Shown here: piece after piece, positions 47,076 to 57,461 of the stretch | Numbering within the stretch: position 1 is the stretch's first letter | Layout: every line of letters begins with the position of its first letter | DNA from: Haladaptatus sp. R4 | GTDB taxonomy: Archaea; Halobacteriota; Halobacteria; Halobacteriales; Haladaptataceae | Direction: 5' to 3' | Assembly: GCF_001625445.1 (NCBI RefSeq) | Contig: NZ_LWHG01000004.1 | Coordinates: 35,816-99,815, forward strand | DNA length: 64,000 bases | The notes under the pieces: generated by a model | Databases searched by the model: none | What the model was told of the DNA's origin: nothing | The model's input: only the letters and a program-made list of their open reading frames with translations | Translations under genes and position numbers: made by a program

Positions 47076-47717
47076 ATGGTCCTCGCCGAGATTCACATCA
47101 GCCATCCCGACCTCACGCTAGTGCCAACGATACGTGAGCGGTCTGACGTACTGATTCGCCGGGAGTTCCAACCCGTTCGGAGCGGGTCCAAGCTACTGCT
47201 GTTTTTCTCCGTCGAGGGGGACGATTTGGACGGGTTCGAGGAGGCGCTCGACGCGGACCCGACCGTCGCGGGTTTCCGTCTCATCGCGGATTACGGAACA
47301 CAGCGTATCTTCCGGGTTCGGGTCTCGGACGCCGCGAAATCCGTCACGCCGATGCTCGCGGAGTTGGGTATTCAGATTCTCAACGTCCAAAGTGACACCG
47401 AGGGATGGGAACTGCAACTCCAACTGCCGGACAACGACGCGCTGGTCGCATTCCGTGCGTACTGCCGGGACGAGGGCGTTTCGTTCCACGTCGGAACGCT
47501 CTACGTCGAAACCGACGGCGGCGGGCAGACGAACTTCGGCTTGACCGACCGACAGCACGACGCCCTGAAGATGGCGTACGAGCGGGGATATTTCGATGAT
47601 CCGCGCGGGGCAACCCTACAGGAACTCGCCGCGAGCGCCGGAATCTCCTCGACGGCGTTGGGTCGACGGTTGCGCCGCGGGATGAAACGACTCGTCGAGA
47701 AACTGCTCGGCCTGTGA
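47076..47717 (+). CDS. HTH-10 (bacterio-opsin activator type) regulator
   Basis: The 213-residue protein combines an N-terminal sensory domain (LAEIHISHPDLTLVPTIRE) with a C-terminal HTH-10 domain, LTDRQHDALKMAYERGYFDD, then ATLQELAASAGISSTALGRR. This is the same architecture as the gene at 32626. The ATG at 47076 is chosen because the upstream frame encodes Arg-rich non-family sequence. It may control genes nearby, such as the E1/AcoX cluster, but there is no direct sign. Confidence 0.82.
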   Translation: MVLAEIHISHPDLTLVPTIRERSDVLIRREFQPVRSGSKLLLFFSVEGDDLDGFEEALDADPTVAGFRLIADYGTQRIFRVRVSDAAKSVTPMLAELGIQILNVQSDTEGWELQLQLPDNDALVAFRAYCRDEGVSFHVGTLYVETDGGGQTNFGLTDRQHDALKMAYERGYFDDPRGATLQELAASAGISSTALGRRLRRGMKRLVEKLLGL

Positions 47718-47862
47718 CGGTCGTGGACGTTGCATAACTCCCACCCCCTCTTAAAGACGCAGATAGTGAACGGCACGACTGACGCCTGCTGGACGACTCT
47801 AGTCTAGCGTGAAACGAATTGCCCCCGGACACACCGACGACCCCCCCGAAAATATTGACACT

Positions 47863-48180
47863 ATGACTGATATGGACGGTTCATCGCCCGATAAACTCGT
47901 GTTCGATTGTGCGGAGTACGCCACGGTCAGCGAAGCGGTCGTGGATGCGGTCGCTTCCGTGACCGCCATCGATCCGTTCGAAATGGATCCGCTGTACTCC
48001 CTGATCGATTTGGACGCGCTGGAGCGAATCGTCGGCCCGAAACTCAACGGCCAGCGTCGAAACGGAAACGTCACGGTCGAATTTCGGGTGGACAGCCACG
48101 ACGTCGTGGTGCGTAGCGACGGTCTCATCTACGTGTTCGAACGGACGGAGACCCACCCCGAACGATTGGACGAACGATGA
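47863..48180 (+). CDS. HalOD1 output-domain protein
   Basis: The 105-residue protein matches the haloarchaeal HalOD1 domain: the conserved opening VSEAVVDAVASVTAIDPFEM, then PLYSLIDLDALERIV and the C-terminal VEFRVDSHDVVV. HalOD1 occurs alone or attached to receiver domains as a presumed output module. Its stop overlaps the start of the 63-residue downstream gene by ATGA, so the two are translated together. Confidence 0.85.
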   Translation: MTDMDGSSPDKLVFDCAEYATVSEAVVDAVASVTAIDPFEMDPLYSLIDLDALERIVGPKLNGQRRNGNVTVEFRVDSHDVVVRSDGLIYVFERTETHPERLDER

Positions 48181-48368
48181 CCGACGACCCAAACATCAGC
48201 ATAACCACCACCGACCGATTCACCGCCCTTTTGGAGGCGACGCTGTCAGCGGCGTACCGGAACGACATCGACGTCGAAGGTGGCTGGTTGATAGAATCCC
48301 CTTCGTCCGACGTCCCGAACTGGGACATCGAAATCTGGCGGACGGAGAACCCCGACAGTTCGGACTAG
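48177..48368 (+). CDS. Small protein coupled to HalOD1
   Basis: The 63-residue acidic protein starts inside the last codons of the HalOD1 gene (ATGA overlap). It contains FTALLEATLSAAYRNDIDVEG followed by a short strand GGWLIESPSSDVPNWDIEIW. I do not recognise a family, but tight coupling suggests that it works with the HalOD1 protein. Confidence 0.65.
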   Translation: MTDDPNISITTTDRFTALLEATLSAAYRNDIDVEGGWLIESPSSDVPNWDIEIWRTENPDSSD

Positions 48369-48482
48369 GCGCGGATTACCATCGTTCGGCCGCCCCACGA
48401 GAACGACGTCACGGAAAGCGCGTGTATCCCAACGCCCCTAGCGCTCGAAGTGGGTACGGACGAGTTCTCCCCGACGTGACAC

Positions 48483-48516
48483 GATAGTTGAACAGTTGTT
48501 CATCTGTTCAACTATC
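48483..48516. repeat. Perfect 13-base inverted repeat upstream of the dehydrogenase operon
   Basis: GATAGTTGAACAG (48483-48495) and CTGTTCAACTATC (48504-48516) are exact reverse complements around an eight-base loop. It lies about 115 bases after the HalOD1 pair and 212 bases before the E1 alpha start, so it may be a terminator or an operator. The stretch 48369-48727 has no gene that I can see. Confidence 0.5.
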
Positions 48517-48532
48517 TCGTTCCGGATGAGCC

Positions 48533-48582
48533 TTCGTGAGTGAAGTGGGTTCGGCCGGGCTTTCGTGAACGAAGTGGGTTCG
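48533..48582. repeat. Two direct repeats upstream of the E1 alpha gene
   Basis: A 21-base word with core GAAGTGGGTTCG occurs at 48533-48553 and 48562-48582, differing at two bases, with starts 29 bases apart (nearly three helical turns). The left half of the second copy, TTCGTGAACGAA, is almost palindromic. The pair may be regulator sites for the operon at 48728. Confidence 0.4.
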
Positions 48583-48727
48583 ATTGCGTCGAATCTGGGC
48601 GGCCGTTGTCGGTATCTTTCCCATCAACAGGGCCGTAAAACTACTCCGTCGGAAACGATCCGTAGAACGAAAGGTCGCAAAACGTGCATAATAGTTAATG
48701 CCCGTTACGTCGAGTATATCATGGTTT

Positions 48728-49758
<1,031 letters not shown>

Positions 49759-49762
<4 letters not shown>

Positions 49763-50776
49763 GTACCGAAAGCGCGCCGTCGTCGGAACCGCCGGAGACC
49801 GAGGAGATGACGGTCAGGGAGGCGATTCGATTGGCGATGCGGGAGGAGTTGGAGGACGACGACGACGTGTTCCTCATCGGCGAGGACGTCGGCGAGTTCG
49901 GCGGCGTCTTCGAGGTCACCAGCGGCCTCGTGGACGAGTTCGGTGAGGACCGCGTTCGGGACACGCCCATCAGCGAGGCCGGATTCATGGGTGCGGCTAT
50001 CGGTGCCGCGGCGACGGGATCACGGCCCGTCGTGGAAATCATGTTCGCGGACTTCATGGGCGTCTGTTCGGAGCAGATCATCAACCAGATGGCGAAAAAC
50101 CGCTACATGTTCGGCGGCAAAACCGAGATGCCGGTGACCGTCCGAACGACGGAAGGCGGCGGGATGGGTGCCGCCAGCCAGCACTCGGGAACGCTGCACA
50201 CGTGGTTCGCCCACTTCCCGGGCGTCATCGCCGTCGCACCCGGAACGCCGCGGGCCGCGAAGGGACTCCTCAAATCCGCCATCCGCTCCGACGACCCGGT
50301 GTTCGTCTTCGAGAACAAGGCGATGTACGAGCAGACGGGCGAAGTGCCGCTCGATCGGGACTACACCATCCCGCTCGGGACGGCGAAGGTCGAACGCGAG
50401 GGGGACGACGTGACGGTCGTCGCGACCCAACGACTCGTGGGAGAATCGCTCGAACTCGCCGAGGAACTGGCGGGCGAGACCAGCGTCGAGGTCATCGACC
50501 TCCGGTCGCTGTATCCCCTCGACACCGACACGCTCGTCGAGAGCGTCGAGAAGACGGGTCGTCTCGTCATCGCCGACGAAAGCCCGCTCTCGTACGGTAC
50601 CCACGCGGAAGTGGCGACGCGCGTCATGGAGAACGCGTTCTTCAGCCTCGACGCACCCATTCAGCGCGTCGGTGTCGCCGACGTTCACATCCCGTTCAGC
50701 CCGGTCCTGGAGGAGGAAGTGCTCCCGGACGCCGACGACGTGAAGGCGGCGATCGACCGCATCGTCTACGTCCTCG
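49759..50776 (+). CDS. 2-oxoacid/acetoin dehydrogenase E1 beta subunit
   Basis: The roughly 338-residue protein contains the transketolase-like motifs FLIGEDVGEFGGVFEVTSGL, SEAGFMGAAIGAA and ENKAMYEQTGEVP, and the C-terminal dimer domain ending in LPDADDVKAAIDRI. The start overlaps the E1 alpha stop (ATGA). The 3' end is unclear. The frame stays open past the expected stop near 50776 and runs on into the next gene's region, so the true junction is probably altered by one or two missing bases. Confidence 0.85.
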
Positions 50777-51780
50777 ATAGTCGGTCTCATCGTCAACCCC
50801 GTGGCCGGACGGGACATCCGGCGATTGACGGGTGGGGCGAGCGTCAGTACGCATCTACGCGAAACGGCGCACGGCACACTGCGTCCTCGAAGGACTCCGG
50901 ATCGCCGACGGTTCCGAGGTCCTCGTCATGCCGGACAACGCCGGACTCGCGGAGAGAATCGTCGCCGATGCACCGGACGACCTTGCGATCGACGTGCTGG
51001 ACGTGGCCGTCACGGATTCCGGACGGGACACGCGAAACGCCGCCGAACGGTTTTCGACCGCGGCAGACGCCGTGGTCGTCCTCGGCGGCGACCGGTACCA
51101 ACCGGGACGTTGCAGTCGGCATCGGTGAGGTTCCGATGGTGAGTATCTCGACCGGAACGAACAACGTGGTTCCCACGCCGGTCGATGGCACGATTGCCGG
51201 TGCCGCCACGGGGTTCGTTGCGAGCGGCGCGGTTCCGGCGTCCGAGACGACGGTTCGCCACGGCACCGTCGAAGCGGTCGTGGACGACGGAACGGAGGAA
51301 CGACGACTTCGCGGACTGGCGACGGTCGGCGTCCTCGACCAGCAGTTCGTCGGAACTCGGGCGATTCTCGATCCGGAAGACATCATCGGCGGCGTCACGC
51401 GGGCGTCGCCCGCGGAAATCGGTCTCTCGGCGATCGCCGGGGGGTTCGAGACGCATCGTCCGGACGAACCGGGCGGCATCGGATTCCGACTCGGAGATCG
51501 AAGCGAATCAGCGAATGAAGACGAACGCGAGGTGCGTGCGGTCACCGTCCCCGGGGTCGTTTCGGACGTTTCCGTCGCGGAGTTCCGTCGGTTGGACGAC
51601 GGGGAAACGTTCGCGTTCGACGTCTCAAGAGGGCGTCGTCAGCGCCGACGGACGAACGGGAACTCGAAGTCCGGGACGCGTCGGTCCGTCTCAGCCCCGT
51701 GAGCGACGGTCCGCGCCTCGTTCGGATCGACGCGGCCATCGAGCGAGCGGCGAGATGCGGGCTACTTTCGCGCCGAGTAA
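50777..51780 (+). pseudogene. AcoX-like ATP-NAD kinase-family protein, several probable frameshifts
   Basis: After the damaged E1 beta junction, frames joined together read VGLIVNPVAGRDIRRLTGG, then AHCVLEGLRIADGSEVLV, VVVLGGDGTN and VPMVSISTGTNN, the NAD-kinase nucleotide loop of the AcoX family found in acetoin operons. No ATG is visible at the start, so bases are missing there. Further breaks lie near 50848, 51095 (an extra C), 51630 and about 51755. A natural ending is the TAA at 51778-51780, ten bases from the convergent E2 stop. The substrate of AcoX proteins is not established. Confidence 0.68.
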
Positions 51781-51789
51781 GTCCTCTCC

Positions 51790-53423
51790 TCATTTTTCGC
51801 CCGCCGCGATGACGAGCGGCCACGGGTTTTCGACGTGTTCGACCAACGTTCCGAGGAACCGCGCGGCGTCCGCGCCATCGACGATACGGTGGTCGAACGA
51901 GAGCGAAAACGAGATTTGCTTGCGGACGGCGACCCCGTCGTCGTCGGTCGGAACCACCTCGCGCCGTATCGCGTTGACGCCGAGGATGGCGATCTGCGGC
52001 GGGTTGATGACGGGGTCGAACCGCTCGACGCCGAGGACGCCGAGGTTCGAGACGGTTATCGTGCCGCCGGTGAGGTCGTCCATCGTGAACTCCCCGGAGA
52101 GCGCGCGGTCGGTGACTTTCCGCCGTTCCTCGGCGAGGTCGGCGAGCGACATCGAATCGACGTCGCGGACGACCGGTGCGATGAGTCCGGCGTCGATATC
52201 GACGGCGACGCAGATGTCGTGTGTCTCGTGGAGTCGATGGACCTCGTCCTCGAACGTCGCGTTGAACTCGGGATGGGCGTCGAGCGCGGCCGACAGCGCC
52301 GTCAGCAGGACGTCGGTCACGGAACACGTCCGGGGAAAGGGCCTCGTCGGCGGCCGACGCCGCGGCGAGCAACTCCTCGGCATCCGCGGTGCGGTGTTCG
52401 GTGACGTGCACCGCCGTGCTGGCGCTCTCCCCGAGTCTGTCGGCGATGGTTCGGCGCATCCCCGAAAGCGGTCGGTCCTCCTGCCGGGTTCCGGGGACCG
52501 TCTTCGAGTCGTCGCTCGGCTCTTCGCCGCCGTCGAAGCGGCGGCCGATTCCTCGCCTGCCGCCCGCCGAACGTCGGTTTCGGTGAGGCGGCCGGTGTCC
52601 GCGGTTTCGATCGATTCGACGTCACGCCCAACTCCCGCGCGAGACGGCGGGCGCTCGGTGTGGCGAACACGCGTTCGGCGGGAACGTCGGGTTCGGTCGC
52701 TCCCGACGGACCGACATCGGTCGATTCGGCGGCGGCCGGTTCGGGTTCGCTCGTCGCGGCGACCGCTTCGACGTCCTCCTCCGTCACCGCGCCCTGCGGG
52801 CCGGTGCCGTCGGCGTCGTGAAGCGCCGCGCCCAACTCCTCCGCCCGCCGTTTCGCCCGTGGCGTCGCCTTGACGTCCTCGTCCGACTCGGCGGCCTCAC
52901 CGTCGGCCGCCGCCTCGACGTCCGATTCGTCCACGGCCCCCTGTGGTCCGGTGCCGTCGATAGACGTGAGGTCGACGCCGAGTTCCTCGGCCCGTCGCTT
53001 CGCTCGCGGCGTGGCTTTGACGCTTGCCGTCGACGCCGACGAGGATTGGCTCTGAACGCCCGCCCCGTGGCCACCGTCCTCCGCGGCGGCCGTGGTGGCC
53101 GTGGTGGCGCTCTCGGACGACGGTTCGTCCTCCACCGTCGTCGATTCTCCCTCGACCTCCGCGACCAGTTCGTCGATGTCCGCGTCCGGCGCGGCGACGA
53201 CCCCGAGCGGTGCCCCCGGGTCCGTCACGTCACCTTCTTCGACGAAGATCCGTCTCAGAACGCCGTCTTCCCGTGCATCGATCTCTGCCGTCGTCTTCTC
53301 CGATTCGATTTCGGCGATGGTCGCGCCCTCTTCGACCGTATCCCCGAGGGAAACCGTCCACGCGTTGAGCGTTCCCGAGTCCATTTCCAGTCCCAACTTG
53401 GGCATCTTGACGACATATGCCAT
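51790..53423 (-). pseudogene. E2 dihydrolipoamide acyltransferase with three peripheral-binding domains, three probable frameshifts
   Basis: The protein has an N-terminal lipoyl domain (lipoyl Lys near residue 43 in EIESEKTTAEIDA) and then three peripheral subunit-binding domains: at about 136-169 and 185-218, both with KATPRAKRRAEELG, and at about 253-290 with FATPSARRLARELG. The catalytic domain carries the active-site SFDHRIVDG. Losses near 52623 (GTGACGTC for GTGGACGTC) and 52525 (GCGAA for GCGGAA) and a shift near 52321 split it. Restored length is about 544 residues. It receives the acyl group from the E1 subunits encoded on the other strand. Confidence 0.84.
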
Positions 53424-53504
53424 GATACGAAAGCACATGGTCTATGATAATAAATGTCTGCTCCCGTCCGCAAACCGGAATCGATTCGGTCGTCGATTTC
53501 GTTC

Positions 53505-53714
53505 CTACTGACGAACTCTCGGCGACCCGACCGATTCCCCTCGTGCGTTGCCGTTTTTCACTGCCGTCGCCGACATGCAGTCCAGACAGCCGAATACTTC
53601 GTCGTCGTTGTTCCCGAAGACGCGGGCGAAGTCGGGCGTGACGAACGATCCGCAGTTGCGGCATCGGCGGTCGCTGTGTTCGACCTCCTTCTGTGATTGT
53701 CGTGTTGTGGTCAT
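53505..53714 (-). CDS. Small zinc-ribbon protein (DUF7563-like)
   Basis: The 69-residue protein contains RRCRNCGSFVTPDFARVFGN and a second pair in VFGCLDCMSATA, a four-cysteine zinc ribbon seen repeatedly in haloarchaea. Function is unknown; size and ribbon suggest a nucleic-acid or protein-binding accessory. It lies ten bases after the next zinc ribbon gene on the same strand, so the two may form an operon. Confidence 0.7.
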   Translation of the reverse strand: MTTTRQSQKEVEHSDRRCRNCGSFVTPDFARVFGNNDDEVFGCLDCMSATAVKNGNARGESVGSPRVRQ

Positions 53715-53724
53715 CGTGATCGTA

Positions 53725-53925
53725 TCAGACGTCGTTCATTCGCTGGCGGGATTCGGTTCCACACTGCACGCATTCCGTGACGCGGTACGGTTCGCGCGAG
53801 AACTCGGCGTTCGTCTCGCTGTCGCTTTCGGTGATGATGGTCACGAACACGCGATGGGTCGTCTTCGCATCGCAGTGTTCACACTGTTCGACCGTTTCTT
53901 GGGTACTCGATTGTGTCGTTGACAT
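53725..53925 (-). CDS. Small zinc beta-ribbon protein
   Basis: The 66-residue protein begins MSTTQSSTQETVEQCEHCDA with one CxxC and ends with a second in VTECVQCGTESRQR, forming a zinc beta-ribbon between them. It resembles small haloarchaeal putative zinc ribbon proteins. The ATG at 53925 is chosen over a longer frame whose upstream part is basic and non-conserved. Confidence 0.7.
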   Translation of the reverse strand: MSTTQSSTQETVEQCEHCDAKTTHRVFVTIITESDSETNAEFSREPYRVTECVQCGTESRQRMNDV

Positions 53926-54207
53926 CGTATCTTTGGGCGGCAGTCGTTCTCGTCCCCGTACTTGCTTCGGAGGGTGCGTTTCTCTGTTCATTACTAGCGT
54001 TCCCCTCCTGGTCGGTCTACTCGTTGCCAATGCAAGGTGTTCTTTCGTCACTTTCCGAATGAACGGAGATTTCGCGTGAGTGGCCTCCGTCTCCGTCCCG
54101 TTTTCACCGAGAATCGTTCGTGAATTCCCCGGTCGGTATCGGTGAAATCTGCACCACCGTAACCGTTCTGGCGCGAGTTTATCCGACTCGCAAAGAAACG
54201 TGGGAGT

Positions 54208-54744
54208 ATGAAACTACGTGAGCCGACTGCGGGTGACGCGGAGCGGATTCACGAGTTGGCACGGAGCGCGATGACCGCATCGTACTCGCTGAGTCCACAG
54301 CAGATAGAGAACGTCACCACCGACCAGTTCGCCGAGGGGAGGGTAACCGATCTGGTCGACGCTTCCGACGACCGCGTGCTCGCGCTCGAAGACGAGGAGT
54401 TCGACACGCTCGTGGGACTCACCGAGGGCCACGTCGACGGGAGTTCCGGCGAGATACGATGGTTGTTGGTGGACCCGGAACACCGCGGGAAGGGTGTCGG
54501 GACGGAACTGTTCGAGACGATAGTCGAGAAACTGCGCGAGGACGGCGCGGAACGAATCGACGCGAACGTCCTCGACGCCGACAGGGAAGGCGCGCAGTTC
54601 TTCGAGGAGCGGGGCTTCGAGCGGACGGACGACCGGCAAGTCGAGTACGGCGGCGAATCGTTGGTCGAACACCGGTACACCCTCGATGCGAGCGAACGGG
54701 AGATGTCCGACGACACCGGCGAGGACATCGACCGACGGAAATGA
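54208..54744 (+). CDS. GNAT-family N-acetyltransferase
   Basis: The 178-residue protein begins MKLREPTAGDAERIHELARS and carries the acetyl-CoA-binding loop LVDPEHRGKGVGTELFE, then the C-terminal AQFFEERGFER motif. Its stop overlaps the start of the next gene by ATGA, so the two are translationally coupled. The acceptor is unknown. Confidence 0.87.
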   Translation: MKLREPTAGDAERIHELARSAMTASYSLSPQQIENVTTDQFAEGRVTDLVDASDDRVLALEDEEFDTLVGLTEGHVDGSSGEIRWLLVDPEHRGKGVGTELFETIVEKLREDGAERIDANVLDADREGAQFFEERGFERTDDRQVEYGGESLVEHRYTLDASEREMSDDTGEDIDRRK

Positions 54745-55022
54745 CGTTGGAGAATACGGAGAGACACGACGGAACGACGACCGCTACAACGGAGGACGGG
54801 GAGACGGTGTATCTGAACCTGGAGGAAACCAAATCGGGAACCGAACACCCGTTCTTCGTCACGTACAGCGACGAGGCGGAGGAGAACAGGTACGGATACT
54901 ACTGTAGTAACTGTGGGTCGTTGAAAACGACGCGCGACGCCCAAGACCACATCGAGTGTACCGAGTGCGGGAACGTTCACACGCCGAAATCGGCCGAATC
55001 GTACGACGATTCGTATCTGTAG
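54741..55022 (+). CDS. Zinc-ribbon protein coupled to GNAT (DUF5816-like)
   Basis: The 93-residue protein overlaps the acetyltransferase stop and contains the ribbon YYCSNCGSLKTTRDAQDHIE followed by CTECGNVHTP. The N-terminal half is acidic and has YLNLEETKSGTEHPFF. I have seen similar small haloarchaeal proteins under the DUF5816 label (from memory). It may serve as the acetyltransferase's partner or substrate. Confidence 0.7.
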   Translation: MTLENTERHDGTTTATTEDGETVYLNLEETKSGTEHPFFVTYSDEAEENRYGYYCSNCGSLKTTRDAQDHIECTECGNVHTPKSAESYDDSYL

Positions 55023-55173
55023 TCCTCCCGTTTTCCCCCTCGTCGGTAGCGATAAAACTGACGTGACTGCTCGTCGTAACGGTCGAGACACGAGTACGGG
55101 AGAGTGGAGGGAACAGGGTGAGGTTGCATATTCCAGTAGAATCTTTTCACGGCTCGCGGATGAACGCCAAAAC

Positions 55174-55446
55174 ATGGCAACCGAGTCCAACGAGAAGACG
55201 TATTCGTGTGAGTACTGCGACGACGAGTTCGAGGGGAAGGAGGACCTGCACGAACACATGAGAGAGACACACGACGAGACTCCGGACGAGAAGAGCGAGG
55301 AATCGGCGGCGGCCGGTACGGACGCGAGCGGGTCCACCGGTTCGATCACCGAGGAGAACAACGAGTCGCCGTCGGCCGCGGAACCGTCGGAGGCCGCGGG
55401 GCCGTCCGGTAACGAGGACGAGGTCGGCCCAGATTCGGACGACTAA
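55174..55446 (+). CDS. Archaeal C2H2 zinc-finger protein with acidic tail
   Basis: The 91-residue protein has one classical C2H2 finger, starting YSCEYCDDEFEGKEDLHEHM, with two cysteines two residues apart and two histidines five residues apart, then an acidic Ser/Ala/Glu-rich tail. Single-finger proteins of this kind are frequent in haloarchaea; they might bind DNA or proteins. The ATG at 55174 sits about 40 bases after an AT-rich promoter-like stretch. Confidence 0.78.
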   Translation: MATESNEKTYSCEYCDDEFEGKEDLHEHMRETHDETPDEKSEESAAAGTDASGSTGSITEENNESPSAAEPSEAAGPSGNEDEVGPDSDD

Positions 55447-55512
55447 CCTCGATTCGGTCGATCAACGACGAAAGCGACACGTAACCCGTTATTTTTTGCG
55501 CCGGTTCGCTCG

Positions 55513-56863
55513 TCAGTCGCTCCGGAGCGACGACGTCTCCTCCTCCGAGTAGCCGAACAGACCCGTCTCGAAGTAGGCCAGTTCGAGGATGACGATGACG
55601 ACGGTGATGGCCGCAACCGTGTAGAAGACGCCGCGCTGGGCGGTGAACAGGTGCCAGAGCATCATCGGGAGGAACAGCACCGCACCGATCAACCCGATTG
55701 CGGGCGGAATCGCGGACACGTCCTCGTGGTCGCGTTGGGTCAACGCGAGGTAGCTCATCCCGCCGAAGACGACGATGAAGGTCAGCGACGCGAACGACGT
55801 GATCCCCTCCAGACTGCCGACGACGGTGAAGGCGGCGGTCAGCACGCCGAGGATGAGGATGATGCGTTTGGGCAAATCCTCGCCGACGTGGAACTCGTCG
55901 GGCGAACTGGCGTCGAGTTTCTTCGGTAGGAGTCCGTTCTCGATGAGTCGGTCGGAGAACTGCGCGCTGGTGAAGAGCGTCGCGTTGATGGCGCTGGCGG
56001 TCGAGAACAGCGCCGACAGCGAGATGACGAGTTCGCCCCACCTTCCGCCGAACTTCGAGGCGGCGGTCGCAAGCGCCACCTCCGGGTGCTTGGAAACCAT
56101 TCCGACGCCGACGATACTGGTGGTGACGATTGCGACGCCGATGTAGATGGCCACGGCGGTCGGAATCGAGAGGTAGATGGCGGTCGGGTTGGTGTCGCTG
56201 TGGTTCTCGATGGTTCCTTGCGAGTACATGAGCAACTGCCATCCCTGGAACGCCACGAACGACATCGCCGCCGCCATGATGGGGCTGAAGCTCAGCGAAC
56301 CGACCCCCGTCTTGATACCGCCGTGGGACGTACCGAACCAGAGACCGACCAGCGCGAAGCCGACGAGGACAGGCGATTTTGACCACGACGAGCGCGATTT
56401 CGACCCAGCCGGACTCCTCCACGCCGACGAGGTTGAGACCGACGAAAATCCCGATGATGGCCAGCGACAGCACCGCCCGAAGCGGTAGCCCCGCGACGTG
56501 TTCGACACCGGCGATATCGACGGCGTAGCTCCCGAACGCGTAGGCGTACATCGCTATCGAGCCGACGTATCCGAACAACAGCGTCCACCCGGCCATTCCC
56601 GCGAGCGTGGAACTATCGGCGAACCACGCCAGATAGGTCGGCGACGCGCCTTCGGGGTCGCTTAGCTGGTTCAACTTGATGTACGAATACCCCGCACACA
56701 TCGCCACGATTCCCGCCAAGACGAACGAGAACCACGCCAACGGCCCGGCGACTTTCACGACGACGCCGAGGACGGCGTAAATCCCCCCGCCGATCATCCC
56801 GCCGAGGGCCATCGACACCGCGCCGGTCAACCCGAGCCCTTCACCTGCTGCTTCTTCGGTCAT
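55513..56863 (-). pseudogene. APC-family amino-acid permease, one probable frameshift
   Basis: The start MTEEAAGEGLGLTGAVSMAL leads into the APC helix 1 motif GGMIGGGIYAVLGVV. A one-base gain (or two-base loss) near 56376 breaks the frame after LVVVKI. The continuation LVGFALVGLWFGTSH leads through the remaining helices to the stop at 55513. Restored length is about 449 residues with about 12 helices. The substrate is likely an amino acid or polyamine, taken up in symport; it cannot be named. Confidence 0.83.
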
Positions 56864-57049
56864 TTCGAATAGGTTGCCGATGGGAGATGCATCAGTCCTG
56901 TAGCCGAATAGTAAACGTGTTTATTACTTCGGCGAGTGCCGCATCAAAGTGGACTCCACCGGATTCGTCGGAGTACTCGCTCACGGTACAGAGCAGCTCC
57001 AACTGAGAGGAGAACATTCGTGCTCGATTTCGTCCCGCTTTCGTACGCG

Positions 57050-57235
57050 ATGCTACAACCGCCAGTCGTCCGGTTCGACGTTTTCGAGGGGATGGTTGCA
57101 GAGTCTACAACCGCCGTCGTACTGTATTCGATACTGATACTCGGCCATCTATCGTCTTGGATTCGCTGGCTGCTGGCGGTCGTAATGATCTGTCTTTTCA
57201 TGGCGGTGGTCTCCGGAATAGTGTGGGGTGGATAA
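57050..57235 (+). CDS. Possible small two-helix membrane protein
   Basis: A 61-residue frame from the ATG at 57050 contains two hydrophobic stretches (AVVLYSILILGHLSSWIRWL and LLAVVMICLFMAVVSGIVWG). The region from 56864 to 57461 otherwise looks non-coding. There is no clear promoter or homologue that I know, so this may be chance. Confidence 0.25.
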   Translation: MLQPPVVRFDVFEGMVAESTTAVVLYSILILGHLSSWIRWLLAVVMICLFMAVVSGIVWGG

Positions 57236-57339
57236 AAGTGAGCACTTGACTGGCAAAACGAGGAGTCCCGTTCGACCTTCGCAGTCTCGGTGAAGCGGGT
57301 ATCCCCGACAATCGACTTGATCACATACGCAACTATATT

Positions 57340-57432
57340 ATGCTCTATTACAATATTGTACGAATTTTAAATATAGAATTTTAAAATAGGATAAATTAAA
57401 AACTGAATTTACACTATATCTAAAATAATCTT
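57340..57432 (+). promoter_or_regulatory. AT-rich promoter region of the GH31 gene
   Basis: About 90 bases are nearly all A and T in an otherwise G+C-rich genome, with repeated AATTTTAAATA and AATTTTAAAATA words at about 57364-57386. The stretch precedes the GH31 start by 30-120 bases. It probably contains the TATA box and may bind a regulator; the exact element cannot be fixed. Confidence 0.45.
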
Positions 57433-57461
57433 ATGTGCACCATAGCCAATCATCGGATGCA

